DNA of 64,000 bases. It comes from Flavobacterium sp. Root186. Lineage in GTDB: Bacteria > Bacteroidota > Bacteroidia > Flavobacteriales > Flavobacteriaceae. Positions 1 through 8,084 of the stretch are shown here, piece by piece. Location: positions 124,001 through 188,000 of the forward strand of contig NZ_LMHW01000016.1 in NCBI RefSeq assembly GCF_001428525.1, given 5' to 3'. Each line of letters opens with the position of its first letter. Within the stretch, counting starts at the first letter, position 1. Made by a program: the position numbers and the translations under genes. The notes beneath the pieces were generated by a model, which saw only the letters and a list, made by a program, of their open reading frames with translations, made no database searches and was not told the origin of the DNA.

Positions 1-237
1 GAAATCGTTGGAGGTTCTGAAAGAGAGGAACGTTACGATGTTTTGGTTGAAAAAATGAAAGCTTTAGAAATCGACGAAGAAGAATTATACTGGTATTTAG
101 ACACCAGAAGATTTGGATCAGCAACTCACGCAGGTTTCGGTTTAGGATTTGAGCGTTTGGTATTGTTTGTTACTGGAATGACAAACATTAGAGACGTAAT
201 TCCTTTCCCAAGAACTCCTGGAAGTGCGGAGTTTTAA
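1..237 (+). CDS. asnS: Asparaginyl-tRNA synthetase, C-terminal fragment
   Basis: An open frame runs in from the left edge and ends with TAA. The visible 78 residues are the C-terminal end of a class II aminoacyl-tRNA synthetase. They include the motif 3 stretch GFGLGFERLV, which binds ATP, followed by the ending RDVIPFPRTPGSAEF that is typical of bacterial AsnRS. The enzyme charges tRNA-Asn in the cytoplasm. AspRS shares the fold but ends differently. The start lies outside the window. Repeats separate it from rpoN. Confidence 0.93.
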   Translation, partial: EIVGGSEREERYDVLVEKMKALEIDEEELYWYLDTRRFGSATHAGFGLGFERLVLFVTGMTNIRDVIPFPRTPGSAEF

Positions 238-375
238 AAAGTTTCAGGTTTCAAGTTTCAGGTTGTTGGAACTTGAACTAAAATTATAAAATTTGTTTTC
301 AAGTTTCAGGTTTTAAGTTTATCCGTTAAGTTGGAAAACTTGAAACTTGAAACTTGAAACTTTTAACAAAAACAA
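238..375. repeat. Heptameric GTTTCAA / TTGAAAC repeat array
   Basis: The gap between asnS and rpoN is mostly built from the 7-base unit TTTCAAG or TTTCAGG, first in one orientation (about 240-262 and 298-320) and then as its complement AAACTTG (about 334-363). The two orientations can fold on each other. It may act as a terminator for asnS and as the rpoN leader. No coding potential was seen. Confidence 0.75.
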
Positions 376-1836
376 ATGCTAAAGCAATTTTTAAATTTAA
401 AATTATCACAAAAATTATCTCCACAGCAAATACAGCTGATGAAGTTAATTCAATTGCCTACGCAAGCTTTTGAGCAACGTTTATTAGAAGAAATGAACGA
501 AAATCCGGCTCTGGAAGCTGGTAAAGAAGATGAATACGAAGCAGATGAATTTGCCAATGAAGACTACGACGATTATGATGATGCAGAATCTGACAGAATT
601 GAAGCAGACGACATTAATATTGACGAATACTTAAGCGACGACGATACTCCTGATTACAAAACTCAGGTTAATAATTATAGTGATGATGAAGAACGCGAAA
701 CGCCTTTTGCTTCGCCAATTAGTTTTCATCAGGATTTAATCAATCAGCTGAATACTTTTATTTTGAACGATGAAGAACGCGAAATCGCCGAATTCCTTGT
801 TGGAAGTATTGATGATATGGGTTATATCCGCAGAAGCGTTCCGGATATTGTAGACGATATGGCTTTTACTCAGGGAATTTATACTGATGAAGCAATGGTC
901 GAAAAAATGCTGCATGTCATTCATGAACTTGAACCTTCGGGAGTTGGAGCGCGTGATTTACAGGAATGTTTATTGTTACAATTAAAGCATAAAACGCCAA
1001 CTGAATATGTTGACTTGGCAATCGATATTATCGAAAATCAGTTTGATGCTTTTACAAAGAAACATTACGACAAATTATTACAGAAATACAGCGTTTCGAA
1101 CGAACAGCTTAAAAAAGCAATTCACGAAATTGAAAGATTAAACCCAAAACCGGGCGGTTCTTTTACCGGAAATAACAAAGTTACTGAAAATGTTGTCCCT
1201 GATTTTGCGATCAGAATTGTGGATGGCGAACTGGAATTGACTTTAAACGGACGAAATGCTCCATCGTTGCACGTTTCTAAAGATTATCAGGAAATGATGC
1301 AGACGTATAAAGATTCTCGTGATAAATCGACAGCACAGAAAGACGCAGTTCAGTTTATCAAACAAAAACTGGATTCGGCTAAATGGTTTATCGATGCGAT
1401 TAGACAACGTCAGGAAACTCTTTTTGTAACGATGAATGCGATTATGCATTATCAGGAAGAATTTTTCTTAGACGGCGACGAAACCAAATTAAAACCCATG
1501 ATCTTAAAAGATATTGCGGATATGGTTGGCTTGGATATTTCGACAATTTCGCGTGTTGCTAACAGTAAATATGTGGAAACCCCATATGGAACGAAACTTA
1601 TCAAAGAATTTTTCTCTGAAGCCATGAAAAATGATCAGGGTGAAGATGTTTCGACTTTAGAAATCAAAAAAATTCTTAAGAATACAATTGAAGAAGAAGA
1701 CAAAAAGAAACCACTTCCAGACGATCAATTGGCCGAAATCTTAAAAGAAAAAGGGTATCCAATTGCAAGAAGAACTATTGCAAAATATCGTGAACAACTT
1801 GATATTCCGGTTGCGAGAATGAGAAAGAAAATTTAG
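376..1836 (+). CDS. rpoN: RNA polymerase sigma-54 factor
   Basis: Alternative sigma factor that directs RNA polymerase to -24/-12 promoters and needs an AAA+ activator to open them. The 486-residue product has the usual length and order: a Gln/Leu-rich activator-contact region (LSPQQIQLMKLIQLP, residues about 14-28), a very acidic linker (about 48-115), the core-binding domain, and the DNA-binding end with the RpoN box ARRTIAKYRE (about 464-473). A sigma-54-type response regulator is encoded in the same window at 27819-29171. The start ATG follows directly on the heptamer array. A hairpin terminator follows the gene. Confidence 0.97.
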   Translation: MLKQFLNLKLSQKLSPQQIQLMKLIQLPTQAFEQRLLEEMNENPALEAGKEDEYEADEFANEDYDDYDDAESDRIEADDINIDEYLSDDDTPDYKTQVNNYSDDEERETPFASPISFHQDLINQLNTFILNDEEREIAEFLVGSIDDMGYIRRSVPDIVDDMAFTQGIYTDEAMVEKMLHVIHELEPSGVGARDLQECLLLQLKHKTPTEYVDLAIDIIENQFDAFTKKHYDKLLQKYSVSNEQLKKAIHEIERLNPKPGGSFTGNNKVTENVVPDFAIRIVDGELELTLNGRNAPSLHVSKDYQEMMQTYKDSRDKSTAQKDAVQFIKQKLDSAKWFIDAIRQRQETLFVTMNAIMHYQEEFFLDGDETKLKPMILKDIADMVGLDISTISRVANSKYVETPYGTKLIKEFFSEAMKNDQGEDVSTLEIKKILKNTIEEEDKKKPLPDDQLAEILKEKGYPIARRTIAKYREQLDIPVARMRKKI

Positions 1837-1882
1837 GTTTTTCTTTTTTAAACCATATAAGAAATGTAAGTTCATTTTAAAT

Positions 1883-1927
1883 AAAAGGCTCGATAAACTT
1901 TAGTTTATTGGGCTTTTTATTTTTTGC
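1883..1927 (+). terminator. Rho-independent terminator of rpoN
   Basis: AAAAGGCTCGATAAAC pairs with GTTTATTGGGCTTTT, with one bulged G and two G-T pairs, around a TTTA loop. A T-rich tract follows. It lies 47 bases after the rpoN stop. Confidence 0.75.
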
Positions 1928-1949
1928 TTTCCAAACCATATTTGTTATT

Positions 1950-2160
1950 AAACCGGATTAAAATCCGGCCCTACAATATAGTTCGAGCCGAAGGCTCTTT
2001 CAAAGTTCCGAAGGAACGAATTATTTTGTAGAGCTGGACTTCAGTCCAGTTTACATCAATTGAGATTATTCATCATTCGATTAATCAAATGTTCCAACGG
2101 AACTTATATCTCACAAACCAAATATTTTTCTACCAATGAACCATTCCTATGGAATGAATA
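1950..2160. repeat. Composite palindromic intergenic repeat, copy 1
   Basis: Between rpoN and the next gene lie several short palindromes in series: CCGGATTAAAATCCGG (about 1953), GAGCCGAAGGCTC (about 1984), GTTCCGAAGGAAC (about 2005), CTGGACTTCAGTCCAG (about 2035), then GTTCCAACGGAAC and CATTCCTATGGAATG. The first four recur in reverse order and opposite orientation at 31341-31440. No gene was found in this 400-base gap. Confidence 0.8.
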
Positions 2161-2173
2161 ACTTCTTTTAAAA

Positions 2174-2216
2174 ACAACAAACCCGACAGGCTTTAAACCT
2201 GTCGGGTTTGTTGTTT
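2174..2216. terminator. Strong hairpin terminator
   Basis: A long perfect hairpin with arms ACAACAAACCCGACAGG and CCTGTCGGGTTTGTTGT closes on a CTTTAAA loop. It sits just beyond the stop of the minus-strand gene at 2237-2656 and probably ends that transcript. A hairpin with the same ACCCGACA core is at 31459-31492. Confidence 0.7.
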
Positions 2217-2236
2217 AAATATCTATAACCATTAAA

Positions 2237-2656
2237 TTATTTATACTGATCCGGTAATATTTTCACCGTAAATAAGAATCCTTTCTTTTTATCACTATAA
2301 CTATAAATCAAAGTATAATCATTGTCTCTAAAAACCTGAAGTCCCGGATTTGCTTTTGCAGTACTTAAAAGACTTTTCTGGATTTCATCTTGTATAACAT
2401 TAACTTCAGCAACATCTTTTTCTACATTTAGCAATGTCAAATTATACTGTACAACTCTTTCTTCATGTAAACTAACACTGTCTAAACGAATGCCTTCCTG
2501 AATTTTTAATGGACAGCTTTTATTATATTTCTCAACTAATTCTGTTATTTCAGTGTTTACTTCATCTGCTTTTTCAGAAAGAAAAAATTGAAAAAAAACA
2601 GCTAAAGCCACCGCAATTCCAATCACAACTAATAGTAAGATATTTTGTTTTCTCAT
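2237..2656 (-). CDS. Membrane-anchored protein of unknown function
   Basis: A 139-residue product starts with basic residues (MRKQN) and one hydrophobic segment (about 5-25). The rest is a soluble domain of about 110 residues, presumably on the outer face of the inner membrane. I do not recognise the family. The C-terminal part (NDYTLIYSYSDKKKGFLFTVKILPDQYK) looks like beta strands. It reads in the same direction as tdk and lies 48 bases downstream of it. Confidence 0.75.
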   Translation of the reverse strand: MRKQNILLLVVIGIAVALAVFFQFFLSEKADEVNTEITELVEKYNKSCPLKIQEGIRLDSVSLHEERVVQYNLTLLNVEKDVAEVNVIQDEIQKSLLSTAKANPGLQVFRDNDYTLIYSYSDKKKGFLFTVKILPDQYK

Positions 2657-2704
2657 ACTTTGCTTTTCCTGTATTGGTTATAAAAAGTTAAATCGAATTT
2701 AGAT

Positions 2705-3295
2705 TTATTTTTCCTGATTTTTTTTCATTGCTTTAAAATAGGCAGCACGACTCAGCGGCTCATATTCTTCAGTTTCACCAAGCATGACCAATTTATCATT
2801 ATCCGTTTTACGAAAACTGTAATTAGCAAGATTTCCGGTTCTGGTGCAAACAGCGTGAACTTTGGTTACATATTCGGCAGTAGCCATAAGTGCCGGCATT
2901 GGCCCAAACGGATTTCCTTTAAAATCCATATCAAGACCTGCAACTATCACTCGAATTCCCTGATTGGCAAGATCATTACAAATAGTAACAATTTCATCAT
3001 CAAAAAACTGAGCTTCGTCAATACCAATCACGTCACAGCCTTGTGCCAAAATAGCAATATTGGCTGCAGCCGGAACGGGCGTCGACCGAATTTCGTTGGC
3101 ATCGTGTGATACCACCATTTCGTCATGATAACGGGTATCAATAGCGGGTTTAAAGATTTCGACTCTTTGTTTGGCAAACTGGGCGCGTTTTAATCTGCGG
3201 ATTAATTCCTCGGTTTTACCCGAAAACATTGATCCACAAATAACTTCAATCCAACCAAATTGTTCTTTGTGATTTACTGTATTTTCGAGAAACAT
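2705..3295 (-). CDS. tdk: Thymidine kinase
   Basis: Phosphorylates thymidine to dTMP with ATP (salvage pathway). The 196-residue product has the P-loop GSMFSGKT (about residues 18-25), the DEAQFF segment with the catalytic glutamate, and the lasso region. I chose the ATG at 3295 (MFLENTVNHK) because upstream codons extend past the family start. The zinc ribbon is degenerate: the usual CxxC near CTRTG keeps one cysteine, and the second pair (YEPLSRAAY) keeps none. Structural zinc is therefore probably lost. Confidence 0.95.
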   Translation of the reverse strand: MFLENTVNHKEQFGWIEVICGSMFSGKTEELIRRLKRAQFAKQRVEIFKPAIDTRYHDEMVVSHDANEIRSTPVPAAANIAILAQGCDVIGIDEAQFFDDEIVTICNDLANQGIRVIVAGLDMDFKGNPFGPMPALMATAEYVTKVHAVCTRTGNLANYSFRKTDNDKLVMLGETEEYEPLSRAAYFKAMKKNQEK

Positions 3296-3530
3296 TTTGT
3301 ATTTTTCTGCCTTTAAAAATGAATAGTTTTTATTACTTTGTACTGGTAATAAATCGACGTAAAAATGTGTTGTTTTACATTTTTTCAAAAGTAGAAAATT
3401 TTTATCAAATCGGAGATTGGCAGACGCTTATTAACAGAAATAAAAAAATATCTATCAGATTTCCTTAAGAATAAAGACATTCAGACATCAAATACACTAA
3501 AATACCTTATTCACTATAATTTCAACAGTT

Positions 3531-4535
3531 ATGAAAAAAAAATTGGAAGCCGATTTAATCAGCATTGCACATCGAATTTTAAAACTCAAAAATAAATCCG
3601 ATATCAATCAATTATATCTTGAAACTCAGAAATTATATGAGAAATTAGCGATTTTAAAATTTGTAGATGAAAATTTCGACGAGGTAAAACCAACAATCAA
3701 CCATAGCGAAATCAGTTCTGAAATTGAAACTATTTTTGAAAAAGAAGAAGTTCAGACAGAAACTATAGTAGAAACGCCAACTGTGGAAGAAGAAGCTAAA
3801 GCGGAAGAAACTCCTGAACCTGCAGTCATCGAAGAAATAACAGCCGAAGTTCCTGCAGAAACTATTCCTTCTGAAATTATTGCAGAAGAAACAACTTCAG
3901 ATTCTGACCTTGAAGAAGAGACAATCGAAGAAACTATTGCAGAACCCGAAGTTATTGAAGAAATTGAAAAGGCAACAGAACCTGAAAGTAATATCGAAGA
4001 ACTTTCTTTCACAACTGTAAATGAATTAAAACCAATTCCGGATTTTAAACCTGCTTTTGAGTTAGATACAGAAGAAATAAAAGAGGAAATTAAAGAAGAG
4101 CCTAAAACAGAATCAAAAGCAACACCAATTCCAATTGCATTTGAGGATTTCGGAATCAATTATGCCGATGCGCAATTTGTGAAAGTGGATAGTTTCGAAT
4201 CTGTTTCTTCTTCAAACAATGATTTAAAAGAGAAAAAAAATATCGAAATTCCTGTTTTAGAAACTCCAAAAGAACCAAAATCAGTTTCTTTAAACGAAAA
4301 ACTAGCAAAAGGTTTCCATATTGATTTGAATGACAGAATCGCTTTTACAAAAAATCTTTTTGGAAACAGTACAGAAGATTACAGCCGTGTTTTAAACCAA
4401 TTATTAACTTTTGATTCTTATGCAGAAGCTAAAGATTTCATCGAAAACATGGTAAAGCCTGATTATAATAATTGGGAAGGAAAAGACGATTACGCAGAAC
4501 GTTACCTTGGAATTATTGAGAAAAAATTCGCTTAA
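3531..4535 (+). CDS. Glu-rich protein of unknown function
   Basis: 334 residues. An N-terminal helical part of about 55 residues (LKLKNKSDINQLYLETQKLYEKLAIL) precedes a very acidic low-complexity middle (about 60-200, rich in Glu, Thr, Ile, Pro). A conserved-looking C-terminal domain of about 75 residues follows (LNDRIAFTKNLFGNSTEDYSR ... WEGKDDYAERYL). There is no signal peptide, so it is likely cytoplasmic. I recall similar proteins only as hypothetical in Flavobacteriia. It precedes rsmI on the same strand, with a repeat in between. Confidence 0.82.
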   Translation: MKKKLEADLISIAHRILKLKNKSDINQLYLETQKLYEKLAILKFVDENFDEVKPTINHSEISSEIETIFEKEEVQTETIVETPTVEEEAKAEETPEPAVIEEITAEVPAETIPSEIIAEETTSDSDLEEETIEETIAEPEVIEEIEKATEPESNIEELSFTTVNELKPIPDFKPAFELDTEEIKEEIKEEPKTESKATPIPIAFEDFGINYADAQFVKVDSFESVSSSNNDLKEKKNIEIPVLETPKEPKSVSLNEKLAKGFHIDLNDRIAFTKNLFGNSTEDYSRVLNQLLTFDSYAEAKDFIENMVKPDYNNWEGKDDYAERYLGIIEKKFA

Positions 4536-4548
4536 AAAACAAACACAA

Positions 4549-4655
4549 ATTACACGAATTAACAAGAATTTTTTCTTTGTGAAATTTTATTAGCATTTGT
4601 AATCTGTGCCAATTCGTGAAATTGCTACGCCTGTTCGCTATCGCTCGGGTCGTGT
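4549..4655. repeat. ACACGAATT-type palindromic repeat upstream of rsmI
   Basis: The gap before rsmI holds ATTACACGAATT and its partner AATTCGTG about 50 bases later, followed by CTGTTCGCTATCGCTCGGGT. The last piece matches, in inverted orientation, a stretch near 5450-5474 after rsmI. The gene is thus bracketed by two copies of one element family. Confidence 0.65.
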
Positions 4656-4675
4656 TTAAATTATTAAAATAAAAT

Positions 4676-5395
4676 ATGTCAAAATTATATATCGTTCCAA
4701 CGCCAATTGGCAATCTTGAAGACATGACTTTTAGAGCCATTCGGGTTTTGAAAGAAGTCGATTTGATTTTGGCTGAGGACACCCGAACAAGTGGAAAACT
4801 CCTGAAGCATTTTGAAATTGGCACGCACATGCACAGCCATCATATGCATAACGAGCATAAAACAACCGAAAATTTAATTGCACGTTTGAAAGCTGGTGAA
4901 ACCATCGCTTTAATTTCAGATGCAGGAACTCCGGCAATTTCTGATCCCGGATTTTTATTGACGCGTGCTTGTGTCGAAAATAAAATTGAAGTGGAATGTT
5001 TACCAGGCGCAACGGCTTTTGTTCCGGCTTTAGTAAACAGCGGACTGCCAAATGATAAATTTGTTTTTGAAGGTTTCCTCCCTGATAAGAAAGGACGTCA
5101 GACTCGTTTTTTGGCTTTAGCCGAAGAAACCAGAACGATGATTTTATACGTTTCTCCACATAAACTAGTTAAAACTTTAGCTGAATTTATTCAGTATTTT
5201 GGAGAAGACAGACAAGTTTGTGTTTCGAGAGAATTATCAAAATTACACGAAGAAAATGTACGCGGAACGGCAAAAGAAGTTCTGGCACATTTCGAAAAAA
5301 CAGCACCGCGCGGCGAAATAGTCGTTGTCGTTGCCGGAAAAACAATAATAAAAGAAGCTAAGAAAAGTAAATTTTCTAAGGACGAAGAAGAATAA
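4676..5395 (+). CDS. rsmI: 16S rRNA (cytidine1402-2'-O)-methyltransferase
   Basis: RsmI adds the 2'-O-methyl group to C1402 of 16S rRNA using SAM. The 239-residue product begins KLYIVPTPIGNLEDMTFRA, the family signature, followed by AEDTRTSGKLLKHF (residues about 35-48) and the SAM-site loop SDAGTPAISDPG (about 81-92). The C-terminal tail is Lys/Glu-rich. The start is supported by the immediate family signature. Confidence 0.96.
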   Translation: MSKLYIVPTPIGNLEDMTFRAIRVLKEVDLILAEDTRTSGKLLKHFEIGTHMHSHHMHNEHKTTENLIARLKAGETIALISDAGTPAISDPGFLLTRACVENKIEVECLPGATAFVPALVNSGLPNDKFVFEGFLPDKKGRQTRFLALAEETRTMILYVSPHKLVKTLAEFIQYFGEDRQVCVSRELSKLHEENVRGTAKEVLAHFEKTAPRGEIVVVVAGKTIIKEAKKSKFSKDEEE

Positions 5396-5402
5396 AAAAT
5401 AT

Positions 5403-5491
5403 TCGCCACGAATTACACCAATTATCACGAATTTAATTAGTGGAAATTCGTGACTCGAGCGACAGCGACAGACGAAGTAAATTCGTGGCAA
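5403..5491. repeat. CACGAATT-type palindromic repeat downstream of rsmI
   Basis: The arms GCCACGAATTAC and GTAAATTCGTGGC flank an inner CACGAATTT / AAATTCGTG pair and the stretch CTCGAGCGACAGCGACAGACG. It belongs to the same family as 4549-4655, 14433-14488 and 53083-53257. It fills the gap between rsmI and the HopJ-family gene. Confidence 0.75.
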
Positions 5492-5508
5492 AAAATTAAA
5501 CTATAATC

Positions 5509-5853
5509 ATGAGCATACAAGTCTTTTTAGAAAAAGTAAAACAAGCCCCAACCCAAATCACATTTCCTGAAACAATCGCAGTAATTGAGGAAAATTACAA
5601 TTTTACTCCAACTGCTTTTCAAAACGGAACACAGCATAATGCAGCCGGAGAAAATTCAGGTTCTTGTAAATTATTTTCTTTCGCAAAATTGCAAAACTTA
5701 AACAAAGAAGAAACTTTAGCGTGTTTTGGCGCTTTCTATTTTGAAGAAGTTTTAGGAGATCCAAACGGAACAAATCACCAAAACATTAGAAACTTCATCA
5801 ACTTAGGCTGGGACGGAATCCAGTTTGAAGGAAATGCTTTAGAGCTTAAATAA
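5509..5853 (+). CDS. HopJ-family protein
   Basis: 114 residues matching the family named after the Pseudomonas type III effector HopJ: TPTAFQNGTQHNAAGENSGSCKLFSFAKLQNL and ACFGAFYFEEVLGDPNGTNHQNIRNFI are its recognisable core. The name is misleading, because the family is widespread in bacteria without type III secretion, and no secretion genes or signal peptide are seen here. Its function is unknown and it is probably cytoplasmic. It lies 19 bases before the next gene on the same strand. Confidence 0.88.
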   Translation: MSIQVFLEKVKQAPTQITFPETIAVIEENYNFTPTAFQNGTQHNAAGENSGSCKLFSFAKLQNLNKEETLACFGAFYFEEVLGDPNGTNHQNIRNFINLGWDGIQFEGNALELK

Positions 5854-5872
5854 ATACTAATACCTTTTTAAA

Positions 5873-6367
5873 ATGAAGGAAAGACTAAAAGAAATCCCAA
5901 TTATAATATTTCTGATTATAGTTGGAATTGCTTTGTCTATATTATTTCTTCCTATAATTCTAGTTTATTTGATATTTGAGTTTTTTCAAAAAAAACGATT
6001 CAAAAAAAGATATAGTGATTATTTAGTATCGATTGAAGGAAAAAAATTCTTCTGTTACAACAATCGAAAAAACAATCATCATTATATCGAAAAAAATATT
6101 ATTCCAAATCTTAGAGATGATATTGAACCTGTTTTTCTTGAAGGTAAACGCATTAGAAATGAAGATAATCGGGAATATATTTCACATATGTTACGAAACG
6201 TTTCTAAACGAAAAGGATTTCCATATCTAATCAAAATTAGCAATGGAAAAGCAGTGGATGAATCAATAAATAATGAATTTTACAATTTCAAAAGTCAAAA
6301 TAAAAATCCTGAAGATTTAATAGTTTTAATAAACACTAGTTTTGAGAATCTGAAATCTGAAGTCTAA
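5873..6367 (+). CDS. Small membrane-anchored protein of unknown function
   Basis: 164 residues. The N-terminus is strongly hydrophobic (IPIIIFLIIVGIALSILFLPIILVYLIFEFF, residues about 8-38), long enough for a membrane hairpin. A basic run (QKKRFKKRY) and a soluble domain of about 120 residues follow. No family was recognised. The gene ends 16 bases before recJ and its last codons run into AATCTGA-like heptamers. Confidence 0.75.
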   Translation: MKERLKEIPIIIFLIIVGIALSILFLPIILVYLIFEFFQKKRFKKRYSDYLVSIEGKKFFCYNNRKNNHHYIEKNIIPNLRDDIEPVFLEGKRIRNEDNREYISHMLRNVSKRKGFPYLIKISNGKAVDESINNEFYNFKSQNKNPEDLIVLINTSFENLKSEV

Positions 6368-6383
6368 AATCTATAATTAAAAA

Positions 6384-8084
6384 ATGCGTTGGACCTTAAA
6401 ACCAAAACCTTCTGAAGATAAAATCAAACATTTGGCGCAAGCCTTAAATGTAGAAGATTTTGTAGCAACACTTTTGATTCAGCGTGGCATTGATACTTTT
6501 GAAGATGCCAAAAATTTCTTTCGTCCCTCTTTAGAACATCTTCACGATCCATATTTAATGAAAGATATGGACAAAGCCGTTACACGAATAGAACAAGCAA
6601 TTCAGAATCAAGAAAACATATTAGTTTTTGGTGATTATGATGTTGACGGAACAACGGCCGTTTCTCTGGTTTCCTCTTATTTAAAATCGCATTATCCAAA
6701 TATCGCCACTTATATTCCGGATCGCTATGACGAAGGTTATGGAATTTCTTTTAAAGGAATTGACTTTGCAGACGACAACGGAATTTCATTAATTATCGCA
6801 CTCGACTGCGGAATAAAATCAATCGATCATATCGCGTACGCAAAAGAAAAAAACATAGATTTTATTATTTGTGATCACCATAGACCTGGGGAATTTCTTC
6901 CAGATGCGGTTGCAATTTTAGATCCAAAAAGAGAAGACTGCAATTATCCTTATGACGAATTATGCGGCTGCGGAGTTGGTTTTAAATTAATTCAGGCTTT
7001 GGGTCAAAATCGAAATGAAACTATTGAAGATTTAGTTCCCTATCTGGATTTGGTTGCTACGGCAATTGCTGCAGATATTGTTCCGATAACGGGTGAAAAT
7101 CGTGTTCTGGCTTATTTTGGTTTGAAGGTAATTAATAGGGAGCCAAGACCGGGAATCAAGGCTTTGGTGCATCAGGTAAAAAAGAAAGTTTTAGACATTA
7201 CGGATGTTGTTTTTATTATTTCTCCCCGAATTAATGCTGCCGGAAGAATCAAACACGGAAATCATGCAGTTGAATTATTAACTGAATTTGATTTTGAGCA
7301 AGCACAACAATTCGCCTCAGAAATTGAACAATACAATGCAGACCGAAAAGATTTAGATAAAAAAATTACCAAAGAAGCGTTCCAGCAAATTTTAGAAAAT
7401 CAGGAAGAAGAACGTTTTTCTACTGTGGTTTTTCAGGAAGACTGGCATAAAGGCGTTATCGGGATTGTGGCTTCAAGATTAATTGAAACCTATTATCGCC
7501 CGACTTTGGTTTTTACTAAAAGCGGAGACAAATACGCGGCCTCTGCCCGATCTGTAAAAGGATTTGATGTTTATAATGCACTCGATGCCTGCGCAGAACA
7601 TCTGGAACAATTTGGAGGGCACATGTACGCAGCCGGAATGACTTTGAAAGCAGAGAATTATCAAACTTTTAAAGCAGCTTTTGAAAAACAGGTTTCAGCA
7701 ACTATTTTACCGGAAATGCGAACTCCGGAAATCGAAATTGATGCCGAAATAAATTTCTCAGATATTACACCAAAACTCATTCGGATTTTAAAACAATTTG
7801 AGCCTTTTGGTCCGCAGAATATGACGCCTGTTTTTATGACTTCGGATGTAAAAGATACCGGTTATGCCAAAACATTAGGTTCTGAAGACGAGCATTTACG
7901 ACTTTTCGCTAAACAATCTAACTCCGACGGAATTGCTGCAATTGGCTTCGGACTCGGAAAAAAACTCAATATAGCACAAAATCAAAATCTGTTTCAATTG
8001 GCGTATACAATTGCCGAAAATGAATGGAACGGAACTATTTCAACACAGCTTATGCTGAAAGACATTAGAACAAATGACAACTAA
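6384..8084 (+). CDS. recJ: Single-stranded-DNA-specific exonuclease RecJ
   Basis: 5'-3' single-strand exonuclease of recombination and mismatch repair. The 566-residue product shows the DHH phosphoesterase motifs in order: GDYDVDGTTA (about residues 83-92), ALDCG (139-143), CDHHRPGE (163-170), and the DHHA1 motif GGHMYAAGM (about 411-419). The length is usual for the family. The stop overlaps the next gene by 11 bases, so the two are probably translationally coupled. Confidence 0.97.
   Translation: MRWTLKPKPSEDKIKHLAQALNVEDFVATLLIQRGIDTFEDAKNFFRPSLEHLHDPYLMKDMDKAVTRIEQAIQNQENILVFGDYDVDGTTAVSLVSSYLKSHYPNIATYIPDRYDEGYGISFKGIDFADDNGISLIIALDCGIKSIDHIAYAKEKNIDFIICDHHRPGEFLPDAVAILDPKREDCNYPYDELCGCGVGFKLIQALGQNRNETIEDLVPYLDLVATAIAADIVPITGENRVLAYFGLKVINREPRPGIKALVHQVKKKVLDITDVVFIISPRINAAGRIKHGNHAVELLTEFDFEQAQQFASEIEQYNADRKDLDKKITKEAFQQILENQEEERFSTVVFQEDWHKGVIGIVASRLIETYYRPTLVFTKSGDKYAASARSVKGFDVYNALDACAEHLEQFGGHMYAAGMTLKAENYQTFKAAFEKQVSATILPEMRTPEIEIDAEINFSDITPKLIRILKQFEPFGPQNMTPVFMTSDVKDTGYAKTLGSEDEHLRLFAKQSNSDGIAAIGFGLGKKLNIAQNQNLFQLAYTIAENEWNGTISTQLMLKDIRTNDN

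Noticed and set aside
3752..4159. Minus-strand frame rich in Ser, Val and Ile opposite the Glu-rich gene
   Set aside because: It is the complement of GAA-rich codons. It has no motif, and the plus-strand frame has the structured C-terminal domain.
5509..5853. Type III secretion effector
   Set aside because: The HopJ name is historical. No secretion genes or chaperone lie nearby, and the family is common in bacteria without the system.
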